Origin: Blumeriella jaapii
Taxonomy: Eukaryota; Ascomycota; Leotiomycetes; Helotiales; Drepanopezizaceae
Length of the DNA: 64,000 nt
NCBI GenBank assembly: GCA_009599575.1
Contig: VWND01000008.1
Coordinates: 434,001-498,000 of the forward strand
Reading direction: 5' to 3'
This document shows, piece after piece, positions 1 to 12,600 of this stretch (within the stretch, counting starts at the first letter, position 1; each line of letters starts with the position of its first letter). Made by a program: the position numbers and the translations under genes. Below the pieces are notes generated by a model that ran no database searches, had not been told where the DNA came from, and saw nothing but the letters and a program-made list of their open reading frames with translations.

Positions 1-1477
1 CCAATGCATCAGAAGCACCAGTCCACATAGGTGTGTACTCCGTACTCATCCCGAACCGTAGGTTTCTGAGGTAAGGATCCTCAAACTTGAGATGCTTCGT
101 CAAAATTCTTAACCCCCGGGAGCCGGCCGGGGTAGACCTGCTACGACCTGTCAACCAAAGTTTCGATATGATTTTCCCGCTCTCAAACTTTTATTTCGAA
201 CGCTAAATCCGTACCCTTGCCAAGTACGAGGTACATACCGTCCGAGTTTCCAGGTCTGCGGAGTACCGTCGTGTTCCGAATCGCGCGCTGGAAGTGTATC
301 GCCCTCACGCACTAACACCGTTTGAATCGAGACGGAGTGTGAGACCAACGAGAGGCCCCCGATCAAGCCAACGCGAGCTCGACCTGTGCGCCAGAGCTGC
401 TGCTACGGTATGCACCACAGGCACTGGAGGTCTGTAGCGGCCTGGACGGTTGCGATTTAGGGAGGGAGCTATTTTCTGCGTGCGCACTATGGCGTTTGCT
501 TCACACATGGCTCGGTGTTACGAACAGATGACCGGTCCACGCTCACTTGAAAGCACCATGAGCGCGCGCCGTCCAACGCAGAACACCATGGCCGATGTTG
601 GAGCCGGGTGAGACTCCCCCCGTTCCACGTAGATACGCAGCGTGAGTGGCAATCAGATTTCGTCGAGGATCTCCGACCCATCGAGACGGGAGGCACAGAA
701 ACGGCTTCGCCCTTCTGCGAGCCGGCGCGGTGGAGCGCGAATCCGCACTCCTCCCCGTTGACGTGGACGACGACTTCAGCGCGTCATCGGATGCTGGCTG
801 GCCGCCGCGAAACCACACATTCGTAGTTTCGATTCCCAGCTTGTGTTGGTGGTTGGTGTTTAGGGCACACAGGTCTGCCACTCTCCACGTATCTACTCCG
901 TACGTTCTGGTGGGAAACCTTGTTTCAGCAGCTCGCCGACGGTGACCCATTCGGCGCGAGGAGAATGCCTTTCACACGCCTCGGTCGCATGCGTTTGAGA
1001 TAGAGTGCCATGGTGGATTCAGCCTCCGGTGCTCCGGGACAAGTCGGCCGCGGGCAGATCTGGTGCCACGGCCTTCGAAGCATCGGAACAGAGTTTCGAT
1101 AAACGTGCTTCTGGGCGTTACGGTAGAAGTGTCTAGACACCGTCATCAGCCATCTATTTTCCTTTGCTAGGGACCGTACTAGAGGTCCCGCTGTAAAGTC
1201 ATCTCCACTCACTTACTGTGCACGTAGGGATTCGACGATGTACAGACACAGTGTACATTCACAGTGTACATACACAATGTACATCCACGGTCGATACAAA
1301 GTATGCGCTCGGTATTCGGCAAGCCAGGCATACTGACTTTCAGCGCACGCGTGTGGACGAGGTCCCAAATTTAGAGTCGGACGACTCTAATAACGCCCAC
1401 TCCGGACTGACGGGTGCGAAGAAGGTTGCTCCCGAGATGAGTTTATGTGCCGACTATCACGTCTACGCACACAGCAA

Positions 1478-1575
1478 AGTATGTACACCGTAAAATAGAC
1501 ATGGGAGGTAGGTACACCGTAAAGTATGTACACCGTAAAGTATGTACACCGTAAAGTATGGACACAGTATAGTAT
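1478..1575. repeat. 16-bp tandem repeat
   Basis: The 16-base unit GTACACCGTAAAGTAT occurs three times in a row from 1512 to 1559, followed by a diverged copy (1560-1575) and preceded by a partial copy near 1480. It lies among scattered TGTACA motifs (1250-1290, 1770-1800). Confidence 0.85.
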
Positions 1576-3067
1576 ATACACAGCACTTGTGCTATCACAA
1601 CTTGGCAACAGCCGCGGCCCGCACCGTCGGGAAATAGCCACGTGGGCCTCGCAGGCCCAACTCCCTTCGATCGGTGCTTTGCCTCATCCACGATGTTGAG
1701 CTTCGGCTCATGAGCTCTGGGCTTGGTGGGTGGATGGCACGCCGCGGTGACCAAGAGCGCCCGACAGCAGCATGTATGTACATACTATGTACATACTATG
1801 TACTGTACAGGACTGCAACACCGGCAAACTGTGGGCCGTGTTCATGATAGACTTCGCGTTGGCTTCGCACGTCTCCTTGTCTGGCCGCGAGCCTGGGAAG
1901 CTGCGCACCGTCTGGTCTGTAAATAGAAGCTCGCTTAACGCATTCGGTGCATCCAGGCCAGCCTGCCCTCCGAAAGCAGAAAGACGCCCGAAACCTAGGT
2001 ACCTACGGTCGTACAGTAAGTACAGTACAGTACAGAATCGGCCATGTTCCTGTCCTGGGTACGGTCCGGTACGGTGCGGTACGGTAATAGCTTTCCCAGG
2101 ATCGGACGCACGCTGCACGAATTCCCTTCCTCCCGCTTCGTATTCCATCTACAGTACAGTATCAGCTCCGGCGACATATCCATCCATGTCCATCCAGCCT
2201 CTGGTATCGGGTTGATGGCCGTCCGTCCACGATTCTCTCCTTTCCAATCGCGGCATCGAACCCGCCCGCCGCGTTCCGGCACGGCACCGTCTGCACTGTA
2301 CCTGGAGAGAGAAAAGTCAAATCTATCGGCCTCGAAAACGCGACGGCAGTGGCCCCCTTTCTCTTTCGAGGAGGTTTCGGCTGGTTTTTTTCCGCGCCGT
2401 CCGCCTGAGATGAAGGGCGTTTGCTCCCCCACCTGTCCCGCAGCAGCAAGCAGCATGTTCAGTCGAGCATGTTTTTGCTTCGAATTGAGTTTCTCTGTAC
2501 AGGTCCATACAGGTATATACAGCTGGGTGGGTAGCTCTCAGCCAATCACATCCGCGTGTCGCGATTCAGTGGCACGTTTTGCGCCCCCACTGGCCCTTTG
2601 GCGTGGACTGGACTGGACTGTATGTATGCATGTACCGTGGAAGTATCGTGGATCTGCTCAGCTCCCAAGAGTCAGGTACCAGAGTATGTATGTACACATA
2701 TGTGAGTACAGTAGGTAGTCAAAAACGGTTGACTTTCTACTGTACGTACTGTATACAGTACTGTCCCGTACTGTACCTGCCGAGCTTCCGAGCTTTACCT
2801 TTCCAAGGGTTTTCTCCCAGGTATCTGACTAATCGCCGAGACGCCTTTCTCTTTCTCGCTGCGTTGCCGTTGCCGCTGCGACGTGGGCTGCTTCGAGAAC
2901 ACACATCGTCGCGGGGGAGAACAACGCCGTTGGACAGCTGGCTTTGGGGGGGGGTCGTCTAGCTCTCGACGCTTCTACTGTAAGTGAGGAAGACTCGCGC
3001 TGTCGACGCCACGGTTCGCTACTTCGTTGAAGGCGGATCACGGAATGAAGACCTCGTATCTTGGCTC

Positions 3068-3100
3068 GGGGGTGGTGGGGGTAGTGGGGGGAAGGGGGGG
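3068..3100 (+). other. G-run cluster, possible G-quadruplex
   Basis: Four guanine runs of 5, 5, 6 and 7 bases are separated by loops of 2-4 bases (TGGT, TAGT, AA). This meets the usual G-quadruplex pattern on the + strand. Function is unknown. Confidence 0.5.
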
Positions 3101-3340
3101 CGACAATCACGTTTTTTGCTTACAGAATTGTACTGTACTGTACTGTGCTGTACTTCGACTTGCTCACTTGGTCGATGATATGCTTCGGAGAGAATGCAGC
3201 TCTCTATCGCATGACTCGAATTTTTTTCTTCCGGCTAAGCGCATGATGCCCTGTTTCTAAGTACGTACGTAATGGTTGTTTGGTTGTTTGGTTGTGTTGC
3301 TGTGTTTGTGTTGTTGTGTTGTTTTATGTCCCTACCTAGG

Positions 3341-3398
3341 TACCTACCTACCTACCTACCTACCTACCTACCTACCTACCTACCTACCTACCTACCTT
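3341..3398. repeat. TACC tetranucleotide array
   Basis: About 14 units of TACC in a row. Shorter TACC or GGTA runs recur through the first 8 kb (for example 4065-4078, 6385-6398, 6712-6730, 7000-7020). Confidence 0.95.
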
Positions 3399-4078
3399 TC
3401 CGATCTCTCCGCATCTCCAACATTCAGACCAGGAGCAGGCCGGGGTGGAGGAGCCGAGCACGTACAGTACAGTACAGAGTACGGAGTAGAAGTCCCTCTT
3501 CTCTTTCCACCCTGTAAGTACGTACAGTACAATACAAGACACGAGGAAGTTGCGTGGGTCACATCAGGTTCCCTCTTCGTGCGGCGCCTGAACACTTCTT
3601 TCTGTGTCCTGTACTGTACCGCGTGTGCTGTGCTGTGCTGTATGTGTTCGTTCCTATGCTGTGCTTGCTGTGCTGTTCCATCACCACGGACCGCCTCTCT
3701 GCAAGTACTGTCCTGTACATACATAGATAGTCCTGTACCGTACTCTACCGTACTATACATACCTACAGTACATAAACACCTACTTCCAAAGAGCCGTAGA
3801 AGAGCGGTGATGTTGACGCTTCACGCTTCAACATGCAGCACAGTGACAGGCCCCGTCTACCGGTACACTGGACGACGCATGAAAGGCAAAAAAAAGTCCT
3901 GTCCTGTCCTGTACCAGACCCCCCAGCCGCTGTTAAGCTTCCTGCCAAATCTTCGTCTTCCTGGTCGGCCAGGTACAGTACAGTACATACACAGTACATA
4001 TATACAGAACTGTATGTAAGTACTACGTACCTAGTCTGTCATGGGCTTAATCTCGGAACGTTGCCTAGGTAGGTAGGT

Positions 4079-4102
4079 GGCAGAGGCAGAGGCAGAGGCA
4101 GA
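4079..4102. repeat. 6-bp tandem repeat GGCAGA
   Basis: Four consecutive GGCAGA units directly after a TAGG run. Confidence 0.9.
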
Positions 4103-7100
4103 ACAAATGTCCTGAGTACCCTCCGCGCGAAACAAAACTTCTTAACATGGCCGAAATCAAGGGTTTGCGATTCGCCCAGATCCTCGACATCAACCACCAC
4201 CAAGTGAGAAACACGCCCGGTGCAAAAGCAATCAATCAATCTACGCTGAATGGACTGCTTTCCAACCCCCCTGTCTGTCTGGGCAAGCAAGGTTTTTGTA
4301 CTATACCTTGACTTCGGGGAGGACGGAGGAAAAGCACAGTACTGTACGATTCCCACTCTGCTTCGTATTTTTTTTTTTTTTGTTTTTTTTTTGTTTGGTT
4401 TCGTCGTAAGCGACGGTCGGCTGCTGGCCTGGCTCGCATGCTTGTCCGAGAGTGAGGCCGGGCGGGCAGACACGTAGGTAGCCAGCTAGCCAGCCAGCTC
4501 GCTTGCTTCTTTTTCGGATAGTTCGTATGTACATACACGATGTATATACATACATAGGTATATACGGTAAGTAAGTATGTAAGTAAGTACAGTGCTGTAA
4601 TATCATCATGAGGGTTGAGGGACAGACAGGCCAGGCTCGACGAATGGCGCGCTGACGGCGGAATGTACGGAAGCGTTGTGCAGATGCTTTTAACATGTTA
4701 CCTACCTACTGTACCTACTCTGTACTGTACAGTTCTGTACTATCCCCCCCCCCCCCTAAGTATAGATCACAAATCCCTGCAAAAGGCAAGAGGGGCTTCA
4801 ACCCGTCAAAGCAGCGTAAGCACAGAGTCTGATCCTCAAGTCCTTTGCAAATTCCCCTTCGGCTGTGTCTCCAGAATCACGAAAGTCGTACGCGTTGCCA
4901 AATCGACGTACATACAGTGCAGTACGAAGAAGCAGTGTCCTTTGAACGATGGCACACAACCGTCATGGCGCGTGTCCGGTGAGATTCCCGCCGTGTCACA
5001 GATACAGTACCTACCTAGGTACTGTACAGTAGGTTACATCGGCTTCGCAATCCAAACTTTGGCATTCGTAATCGGCTATCTCGATTGCAAGCCAAAGCTT
5101 CGTACTGCACTGTAGGTAACTTTGAGATACTGTACTGTATGTACCTTGGAAAGTAAAGGTTTGGTGATCGGGGATTTGGATTTGTTCTACACATCGCCGT
5201 TTCATGCAGCGCATCACCGCGCTTCCCACGCTCTCTCTCTCTCTCCCCCCCTCCCCCCCCCGGAGAACTGTGATGTCCCTGGTCGAAGTCAAAAGCTTTA
5301 TCTCCAGTCCTCAAGGTGTGTGATTACGTCGGCTGGGAGGGAGGACTGTGTACTGTACACACAATACACATACTGTGTACTTCCGGTGTGCTCAGCTCCA
5401 CCGAGAGAACAAATCCAGACCAGGGGGCCAGGCCAGGAAAGTCACGTCGATAAGCATGATGCTACCTAGTCTGGTTATCTTTCCGAAGACTGCAAAGTTC
5501 GTTCGTTTCTTTTTTTCTTCCGCTTCGGAGATTTACATGTGACGTCAAGAGGCCACTCACTCACTCACTTACTCACTCACTCAGCTTGACTCGTGGCGTT
5601 GCACTCTGTGGCTCTGGAAACCGTGCGCTCGTCTCGACGTCGCCGCTTACATAATGCATGCATAGCTCAGATCCGCTTCAGGCCGACTCGACTCTTCTCC
5701 GAAGTAAGCATCAGATAGAGCCTCTCCGAGAGGGAGGGAGCCCTGACTTCCACCGTCCGCCCTCGTACACAATAAGTACACATACAGCGGCTAAAAATAG
5801 TCATCGTCTTAGCACGAGCAACGATCCGCCCCCTTACACAGCACAATAGGTACAGTACAGCGGCTAAATATAGTCTTAACACGAGCAAGGGGGGAAAGGG
5901 GGGGGGGAGGGTTGATTAGTCTTTGTGCCAGATATAAAATAACACTATCGTCGTCATCACCATTACCATCACTATCGTCATTATCGTCATTATCAATAAC
6001 GGACTACAGTAAGTTAAACACGACATGTACAGTACAGTACAGTACACTCACAGTACAGTACACACACAGTACAGTACACTCACATACAGTACCTAAGTAA
6101 CACAATATCCACGCCTCCAAGACACCGCCACCACGAACTCGCCGAGTCACATCCGTCACCGCGTCTTCGATCCCATCGCCCAAAAACACGTGCGCGGAAA
6201 CCGGGGCTCGTGTACACCGTGAAGTTTGGGGCTTGGGGGGAAAGGCAATCTCAATCGCGATACGAAAGAAAAGGTTTTCTTTCGCTCAACACGGACGGAC
6301 ACGCCGGAAAGGAAAAACATATATATATATGCTTGTCGAGGGAAAGATCACGTCATCGAGAGATGATTGACGTATTGTGCGCGGTAGGTAGGTAAGTAAG
6401 TAAATAAGCCTTCGTTCGGGCCTGTGAAAATAAGCCGACGAGCAGCAGCGGGAGGATAACGGGTTTTATTTTCTCTCTTGAGCACGGAACACGGAACGTG
6501 GGATTTACAGTACTGTACATACTGTACCGTACTGTAATCAGAACAACGTGGACAGGTATCAATTTTTTTTTTCGCGAAAAGAGACCATGGAATCTTGGCC
6601 AAGGATTGCGTAGCTTCAGATAATCAACGGAAGATAGGATGGATGGATGGATGGATGTCTTGAGCGTCGTATGTACTGTACCTAGGAGACGATTGCCACC
6701 CAAAGCTAGGTATAGGTAGGTAGGTACCTATTCAAGGATTGCTGTCTCAAGCGTCGATGTTGTTTTCTACATACCTAAGGTAGGTACATAGCATACGCAG
6801 TATTAGAAGCAGCATCCTGAAGTACAGTACTTACTGCACGATGTAGAGTTTTGATTTGATATACTGTACTGTACCGTGTGTTAGAAGAGCATAATGCTAA
6901 AACCAACCAAAAAAAAAAAAAAACGCTGTTGGGATACAGGCTTGATCTTGGGAACGCTTGTATGTACTGTACAGTAGGTAAGATCGAGCCGATTGATAGG
7001 TAGGTAGGGGTAGGTACCTATAGGGGGACTTTACTGTATGTACCTACCTACCACCCGCTCTCGACGCAATCGAAACAGTCTGGATTTCAACTCCCAAGCA

Positions 7101-7259
7101 AAGCGAGCGTCATCACGCAAACGTTTGTCCGAGCTATGTCGATTCAAAGTAGCGATTCAAAGGCTTGAGATGCTAACGAGACAGCGTTTGTTACTCCCAC
7201 GTAACGAAAGCTACTTACAGTACTGTAAAGGATCACACATTACAGTACATACCTCTACA

Positions 7260-7308
7260 ATTGGTACAGTTGGTACAGTTGGTACAGTTGGTACAGTACA
7301 GTACAGTA
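7260..7308. repeat. 10-bp tandem repeat GGTACAGTTG
   Basis: Four copies of GGTACAGTTG run into a GTACAGTACAGTACAGTACTG chain, showing how the palindromic motif expands in tandem. Confidence 0.9.
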
Positions 7309-7947
7309 CTGCAAGAGACCAAAATCCGATAAAACAAAAGACCCCAAGCCCAGGCTCAAAAGCTCTCAGGCTAACCACAATTCGCCCAGGACAAAGCACA
7401 ACAGTGGAGTAGAGTACAGTACAATACAGTACGCAGAACCTAGCTTTCCACCCCCCCCCAAGGAGCACACAGAGCGCTCGCTCGCTCGCTCTTCCGAGCC
7501 ATGTGCCTCATCCATCGCCAACGCGCCTTCCCCTCGCGCCAAAACGCAACAGGACATCAAGCCGCCCGCACGCGTCTGTCATCGGTACAGTATCACGCAC
7601 ACACGCACACCTCACCTCTCTCAACGCAGCGGCAGCCTGCCTCGAGGTTCCGTTCGGTTTTGAAAACGATGGAAGCGTCGAGATAGATCGCCCAGGCCGA
7701 TCCCGGCGGATGGTGACAGCGAAGCGCGGCGCGGTGCCCCCGGGGGCGAAACGGTCGATTGCACCGCTCGCGTTCGAGTCGCGGAGCCTTCCAGCGCGGT
7801 CTGGCGGCGATAATCAGTCGCGAGAAAGACAGGCCGAGTCTCGAAACGGAGATGTGGCTGAGCCCCGAAACGTGGAGAGGCGCTGTTCGTCGTTTGGGGT
7901 TGGAGGGGAATGCAGAACGTGGAAGGCGTTCGTGCTTACAGAGGGGA

Positions 7948-8070
7948 AAGAAGAGGAAGAAGAGGAAGAAGAGGAAGAAAACATCCACCACCCGAAACCT
8001 GGAGCGGAGCTGAGCTGAGCTGAGCGGAGCTGATCCAAGGCTCCAAGCTTGAAGCTTGAAGCTTGAAGCA
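7948..8070. repeat. Cluster of simple repeats (GAAGAAGAG, AGCTG, AAGCTTG)
   Basis: Three adjacent arrays: a purine run of GAAGAAGAG units (about 7948-7980), AGCTG/GCGGAGCTG repeats (about 8005-8033) and an AAGCTTG repeat (about 8045-8068). The long frames covering this stretch on both strands are low-complexity translations, not genes. Confidence 0.8.
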
Positions 8071-8695
8071 ATGTTCGTCTGTAAGTACAGTAAGTAGTAC
8101 CTCGCGAGCTGACAGCTGCCCATCATGAAAGGCTCACGAACCAAAGTCACAAGTCGCCGTCGAGCCTTTGGCGCAGGTACACAACCCAGGTATGTAGAAC
8201 TCATCGAGACTTTTGAATTTCCTGACTATCTTGCAGCAAAAGTTGCAGCTGTTCATCGCATTAACGCCAATGTGTCGGAAGTTGGGAAGTTTCAGAATCC
8301 CCCCCTCCCTACATAGATGGCCTGATCCCCCCCCCCCTCCACGCCCTCACCAAGTCGCGTTTGATGCCAAGTCCGGGTCGGAACCGCCTCGTGCAATTGT
8401 TCGAGATTCCAAGCCGACGCGTTGGAGAAAACCTTTCTTGGCGTTTGGGTATGCGTGAAGATTATCTAACACCACAGCAAGAGGAAAGACCGGGCAAGAT
8501 CGGCTGCCGAGCTTCCCGAAGGCCGCCGCCCATAACGCCCCCATACCGTTCTTGTGCCTGTGAACCTGTGAACCTGTGAACCTGTAAACTCCCCCTCCCT
8601 CCTAACTCCGCCCAATGCCGGTTTGACGCCTTCACCTAGATAAGAAAATAAAATCAACTTCAGGGCCCAGAGCTCCTCGCCATCTGCTTTGTATG

Positions 8696-9645
8696 TCATC
8701 CCAACATGGGCGCTTGCGGGGCCTGACGCGGCTGGTGACCTCCCAGTGTGCCATTGACCACGGTTTGCAGGTTATGAAGCTGTCGCATCAGCTCGTTTGT
8801 TTGCGCGATCTGCAGCTCGGATTGTCGTCGTAGCTCCTCATTCTCGTTCCGCAGCTGGGCCATCTCCGCCCGCAGCTCCGCGCCCTCGTCTTGCGCCCGC
8901 TTCCTCTTCATCCCGACTCTCTCGCTGCCTTCGTCTTCGGTTTCTTCGGCGGGGTTCAGCATTTCACTGGAGTCGGTGTGTACTCGGCGCAGATGCTCGT
9001 TCAGATTCTCTTGCCGCGAAAATCCCTTGCCTGAAAATCGCTTGCAGTTCGGGTGAGGACAGTTGAGCTGTTTGCGCGGTCCTCCGTGCAGATTGTGCAC
9101 TTCTCGTTGATGGCGCAGCAGTCCGCCCGAATAGGTAAATCCAGGAAGCTTTTCGCATCCGTCAGAAGGACATTTGTAAGGCCGATCGTGCTTGTCCATA
9201 TGCTAGAACAGAGAACAAAAGTAAGCAACAGCCCCGCGAAAAGTGCGCGACCCCCAAAACCGCATGTATCAGGACGTGTACGCACCTTCGACCACTCGCA
9301 CTTCCGATTGAACCTCTGCACCTCTTCCGTGCAGCCCACCCACGTACACACAAAGCGCCCGTCCTCACCCTTGGTCACTTCTCGATCCGGCTTCGGGATG
9401 GGCTTCGATCTGCCAGGGCTGAGCGCATCATCTTCTTCTTTCGGCTGTAGCTCTGACATGTCCTCTAAGCCCAACGCCGCCGCCGCATCCATTGCTTGGG
9501 GATGGTAAGGATTTTCGCTCATCGGGTGGGGCGGGCTTGGGTATCGGTTCTGCTGGAGGCTATTGTCGTCCTGCTCCTGGTGCGGATCATGCATCATGGT
9601 AGACTGTGGGTAGTCGGGAAACTGTCGAGGCTCATAGAGCGACAT
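8696..9645 (-). CDS. C2H2 zinc-finger transcription factor
   Basis: Two exons, 9645-9286 and 9202-8696, with an 83-nt intron (donor GTGCGT, acceptor CTAG) in phase 0; the join restores a finger (CEWSK|HMDKH). The product is 288 aa. Three C2H2-like fingers are visible: C100-C105...H121-H125, C131-C136...H151-H156 and C168-C173...H190-H195, the last containing the run KGFSRQENLNEHLRRVH. A charged, leucine-rich coiled coil follows at about 224-270. The N-terminal 100 residues are acidic and Pro/Gln/His-rich, as in activation regions. The start at 9645 has A at -3; an in-frame ATG at 9810 would add 55 residues but has a poor context. Sequence-specific DNA binding in the nucleus is expected from the family; the target genes are unknown. 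Confidence 0.85.
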
Positions 9646-12600
9646 GATGATGCCTTGGTGGGAGCGGCCCCTGTAGTCGGGAGTGGTGGAACTCGAGCAA
9701 GCAGCAGCAGCGAGAGGATGGTGTTGTCTTCGCACCGAGCTACGGGTGTGGCGAAAGGACTCGTAATGTTGAAGTGGGAAGGCCTGCCGCGACGCTGAAG
9801 ATATACTCATATACTCGGAGATGAAGTTTGGTGTTGTCTGCCTGAGGTGGCGAGAGTCAAGAAGACGCTAAATTAGCGTGGGATAACTCTTGGCAATTTC
9901 TCTAGATATCAATGTCAACTTTTCATTCACCTCGGCGCAGAAATCGCAACTACGCACCACGTCTGTATTTGTCGGCAGACGAGGGGAGGCTTCGGTCGAT
10001 AAGTATAAATCAGTCTCATGCTTGTAAAGGCTCGACCACCCATCACAGGAAGCATGACTCACGGTAGTATTGAACCCAGTGTCTGTCTATCGCTGTCGGG
10101 CATGAAGTCAACGAGGATTCAAGATTACAATGCTTAGGTCGGTTTGATTATGTTAATAGACTGGGTTCGACCAGATTTGACTGTGTTCGTCAAGCTGCCT
10201 CTCCAGTCGCAGTCACGCCGAGCTGTAGATGGTTCGCCCTGCTGAATATCACGTTAGCTAGGCTTTATCGTGAACGCGCGTGAACCAGGTGCGACGTAGA
10301 AGCAATGCGAACACTATTGTTCTCTGACACAAAGAGAAGATTAAACCCACAATATGCCAGGGCTTGTCATCAAATAAAGAAAATTCTGCATCTGATAAGA
10401 ACGTACCGCCATCAATGGCAGATTCAAGCCTATGTCAATTTGGGAACAACAATCATATTGTGCATTTGGACAATGCCAAAATTCGAAGAGATTCCAAGAT
10501 GGAGTCGAAAAATTGCCTGAAGGCCAGCAACAAGGCCATGGACAGCAGATTCCTGAAGAGGAGCCCTGCAAGTGAAGCTACTGGCACTGTTCATCACTGA
10601 CGGGAGTGCTGAGTGGGCGCCTGCCTTTCTCCGGATGACCCGAAGAATGAGAATCTGGAAGAAACAATATGATCTGGGCAATAAGATGCTGAATAGTGCC
10701 TAAGAATCAGGTTCTTTGAGACAGGCGAGCTAAACGACGTCTTCCCTGGAGGCATCAGATGCAGCACACCAAACTTGGCGCCGAATCGGTGAGGTCTCTC
10801 AAAAAGACACAGCCCACTGGCCACCGAGAGAGTTCATACTCCATGCCCGAATCAAGAAACATATCTATCGATATGTGTAAATCGAAACAAAATCTCACCA
10901 GTCTAGATGATCTCTCTCTCGCGAAAACTCCGAGCAGCTAGCAACCATTTAACAGAATGCTGTGCAACAACTGCCCCAAAATAGGCCGCGAAATAAAGTA
11001 CTCGCATTTGAGAAGCCGCAATCTGAAATTCATGATAAGGGTCAAACAAGAACTAGAACGAGATCTCGAGAACGTGCCTTGACGTCCGAGACTGAATTTG
11101 ACAATGTGAAGAAGAGAAGCAAACATCACCACACCCATTTCTTTCGCCGCCCACATCTGCCTAACAGCTCCAGTGGAGCGTGAGGGGCCGCTGGGGCCAA
11201 TTACCACCTCCGATAAAGCGAGTTCCTGGGTTTTCAACAGCGGCTCGAGGAATCGGGAATTCTGAAAGTCGTGTATTAGTATGAGGATGCGAAGGCGTAA
11301 GTCTGCAGAGCGGGTGTAAACCATCTTCGCTGGATTGTGGCGAGATGTGGAAGGGAATCCGGCAATATGAGAGAAAGGCGAGGCTTGCTAATGCACAGTC
11401 TCGATAATTGAGACCGCTATGATGATGGGCGGGGGGGATGGAATCGGAATCCATGGGAAGGTAGAGGCATCAAAATGGGGAATGTTTTCAATTTCTTTTG
11501 GGGCTTTCACATCATCAGGCATTAATTTGTGTGGCCTGGCTGGCCCCATTCCCGCATCTCTTGTCCTGAGGCCGAAGCGGACCCAAGCATCAATTTCCTC
11601 ACCATTTGTTGATACCGTATTATTTGCTAGGACTTTCGGGCGCTATTTTTAATTTCAGCTGCTCTCAACAACTACGTGTTTGTGTATCAGTTAATCAGTA
11701 ATACTACGTTCGCAGGGATGAAACAATTCTAGACCACCACCTTATTTCTATCAGAGCCGGTGTCCAAAAGCACGACTTGACATCATCGATAAAGGATTAT
11801 GCCCTGAAGAGGAGATAGAAACTACCTCGGAAATTCCTCAACATTTCAACCTTGAAGCGTGCACTCTACCGAATTCGAAAGTTGGCCGTTTCTATGACTC
11901 CAGTGGAGTATGCTGCGTCAATATTGCTTATGGGGCATGCGGCAGATGATCACAAGAAGGGCAGAATCAACGCTTTACCGTAATCTAAACTTTTGGTTCT
12001 AACGTTGCAATTTACTAACATCCTACAGCTTTGTCTATGACAATGGATTTTGTATCCTTAAAATGATTCAGACTCTGTCAAGATTCGAAAACAGCAAAAT
12101 AGTTCTGATAGCATTGCCATAACATGAGCTCGGTTTCCTCGAGTTCAATTGAGAGAGACTAAACCGTTCAACCATTTTCCTTCTTCAGTTTGATAATTAC
12201 TTCCGACACATTGCGACGATTCCAACGAGCTCTGCTGTCTTCGGTGTCATCTCTGAGGAAAGACGTTTACTCTCAAAGCAGAGGCAACAGAATTGGAACG
12301 GTCTCTGGAAACCCTCTGATAGGAATTATAGTCGCTAGTTTTATGGAAGTTCTGTAGCAATAACAGTGCCTTTGGAAACCGGCCCTTTTGGTCGGTGATG
12401 GTCCAAGTATCTGAAGTGTTCCCCTGATTATCTTCAAATAGCTGAGCAGGCGAGATGATGACCATTTGTTGTTGTGCGATTTCAATAGCTTACTCAGCTG
12501 TTGCAAATCGAATAGTGACACCCTCGAGAGTTGGGAAGGGTGGAAGTAAAATTTGGACCACACACTACCATCTTTCAAAGGTCAGTCGATAAATATCCAG

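Larger units (their letters stand above)
1..8695. other. Gene-free region rich in short palindromic repeats
   Basis: I find no open frame here with the look of a real protein; the longer frames translate simple repeats (Thr-Tyr-Leu-Pro runs from TACC arrays, Tyr-Cys-Thr-Val runs from GTACTGTAC runs). What is visible is a very high density of GTACAGTAC and GTACTGTAC, single or in chains with 5-base spacing. There are also TACC/GGTA arrays, CT, CACT and GAAGAAGAG stretches, and poly-T, poly-C and poly-G tracts. No telomere repeat (TTAGGG) is seen at the window edge. Small unrecognised non-coding genes cannot be excluded. Confidence 0.6.

Noticed and set aside
3272..4019. Long + strand frame (247 codons) with a cysteine-rich, membrane-like start
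   Set aside because: It translates TACC and GTACTGTAC repeats (Thr-Tyr-Leu-Pro and Tyr-Cys-Thr-Val runs); composition comes from the repeats, and the opposite strand is equally open.
7593..8204. 203-codon - strand frame and 171-codon + strand frame over the same stretch
   Set aside because: Both cover a GAAGAAGAG array and other simple repeats; no domain and no splice logic.
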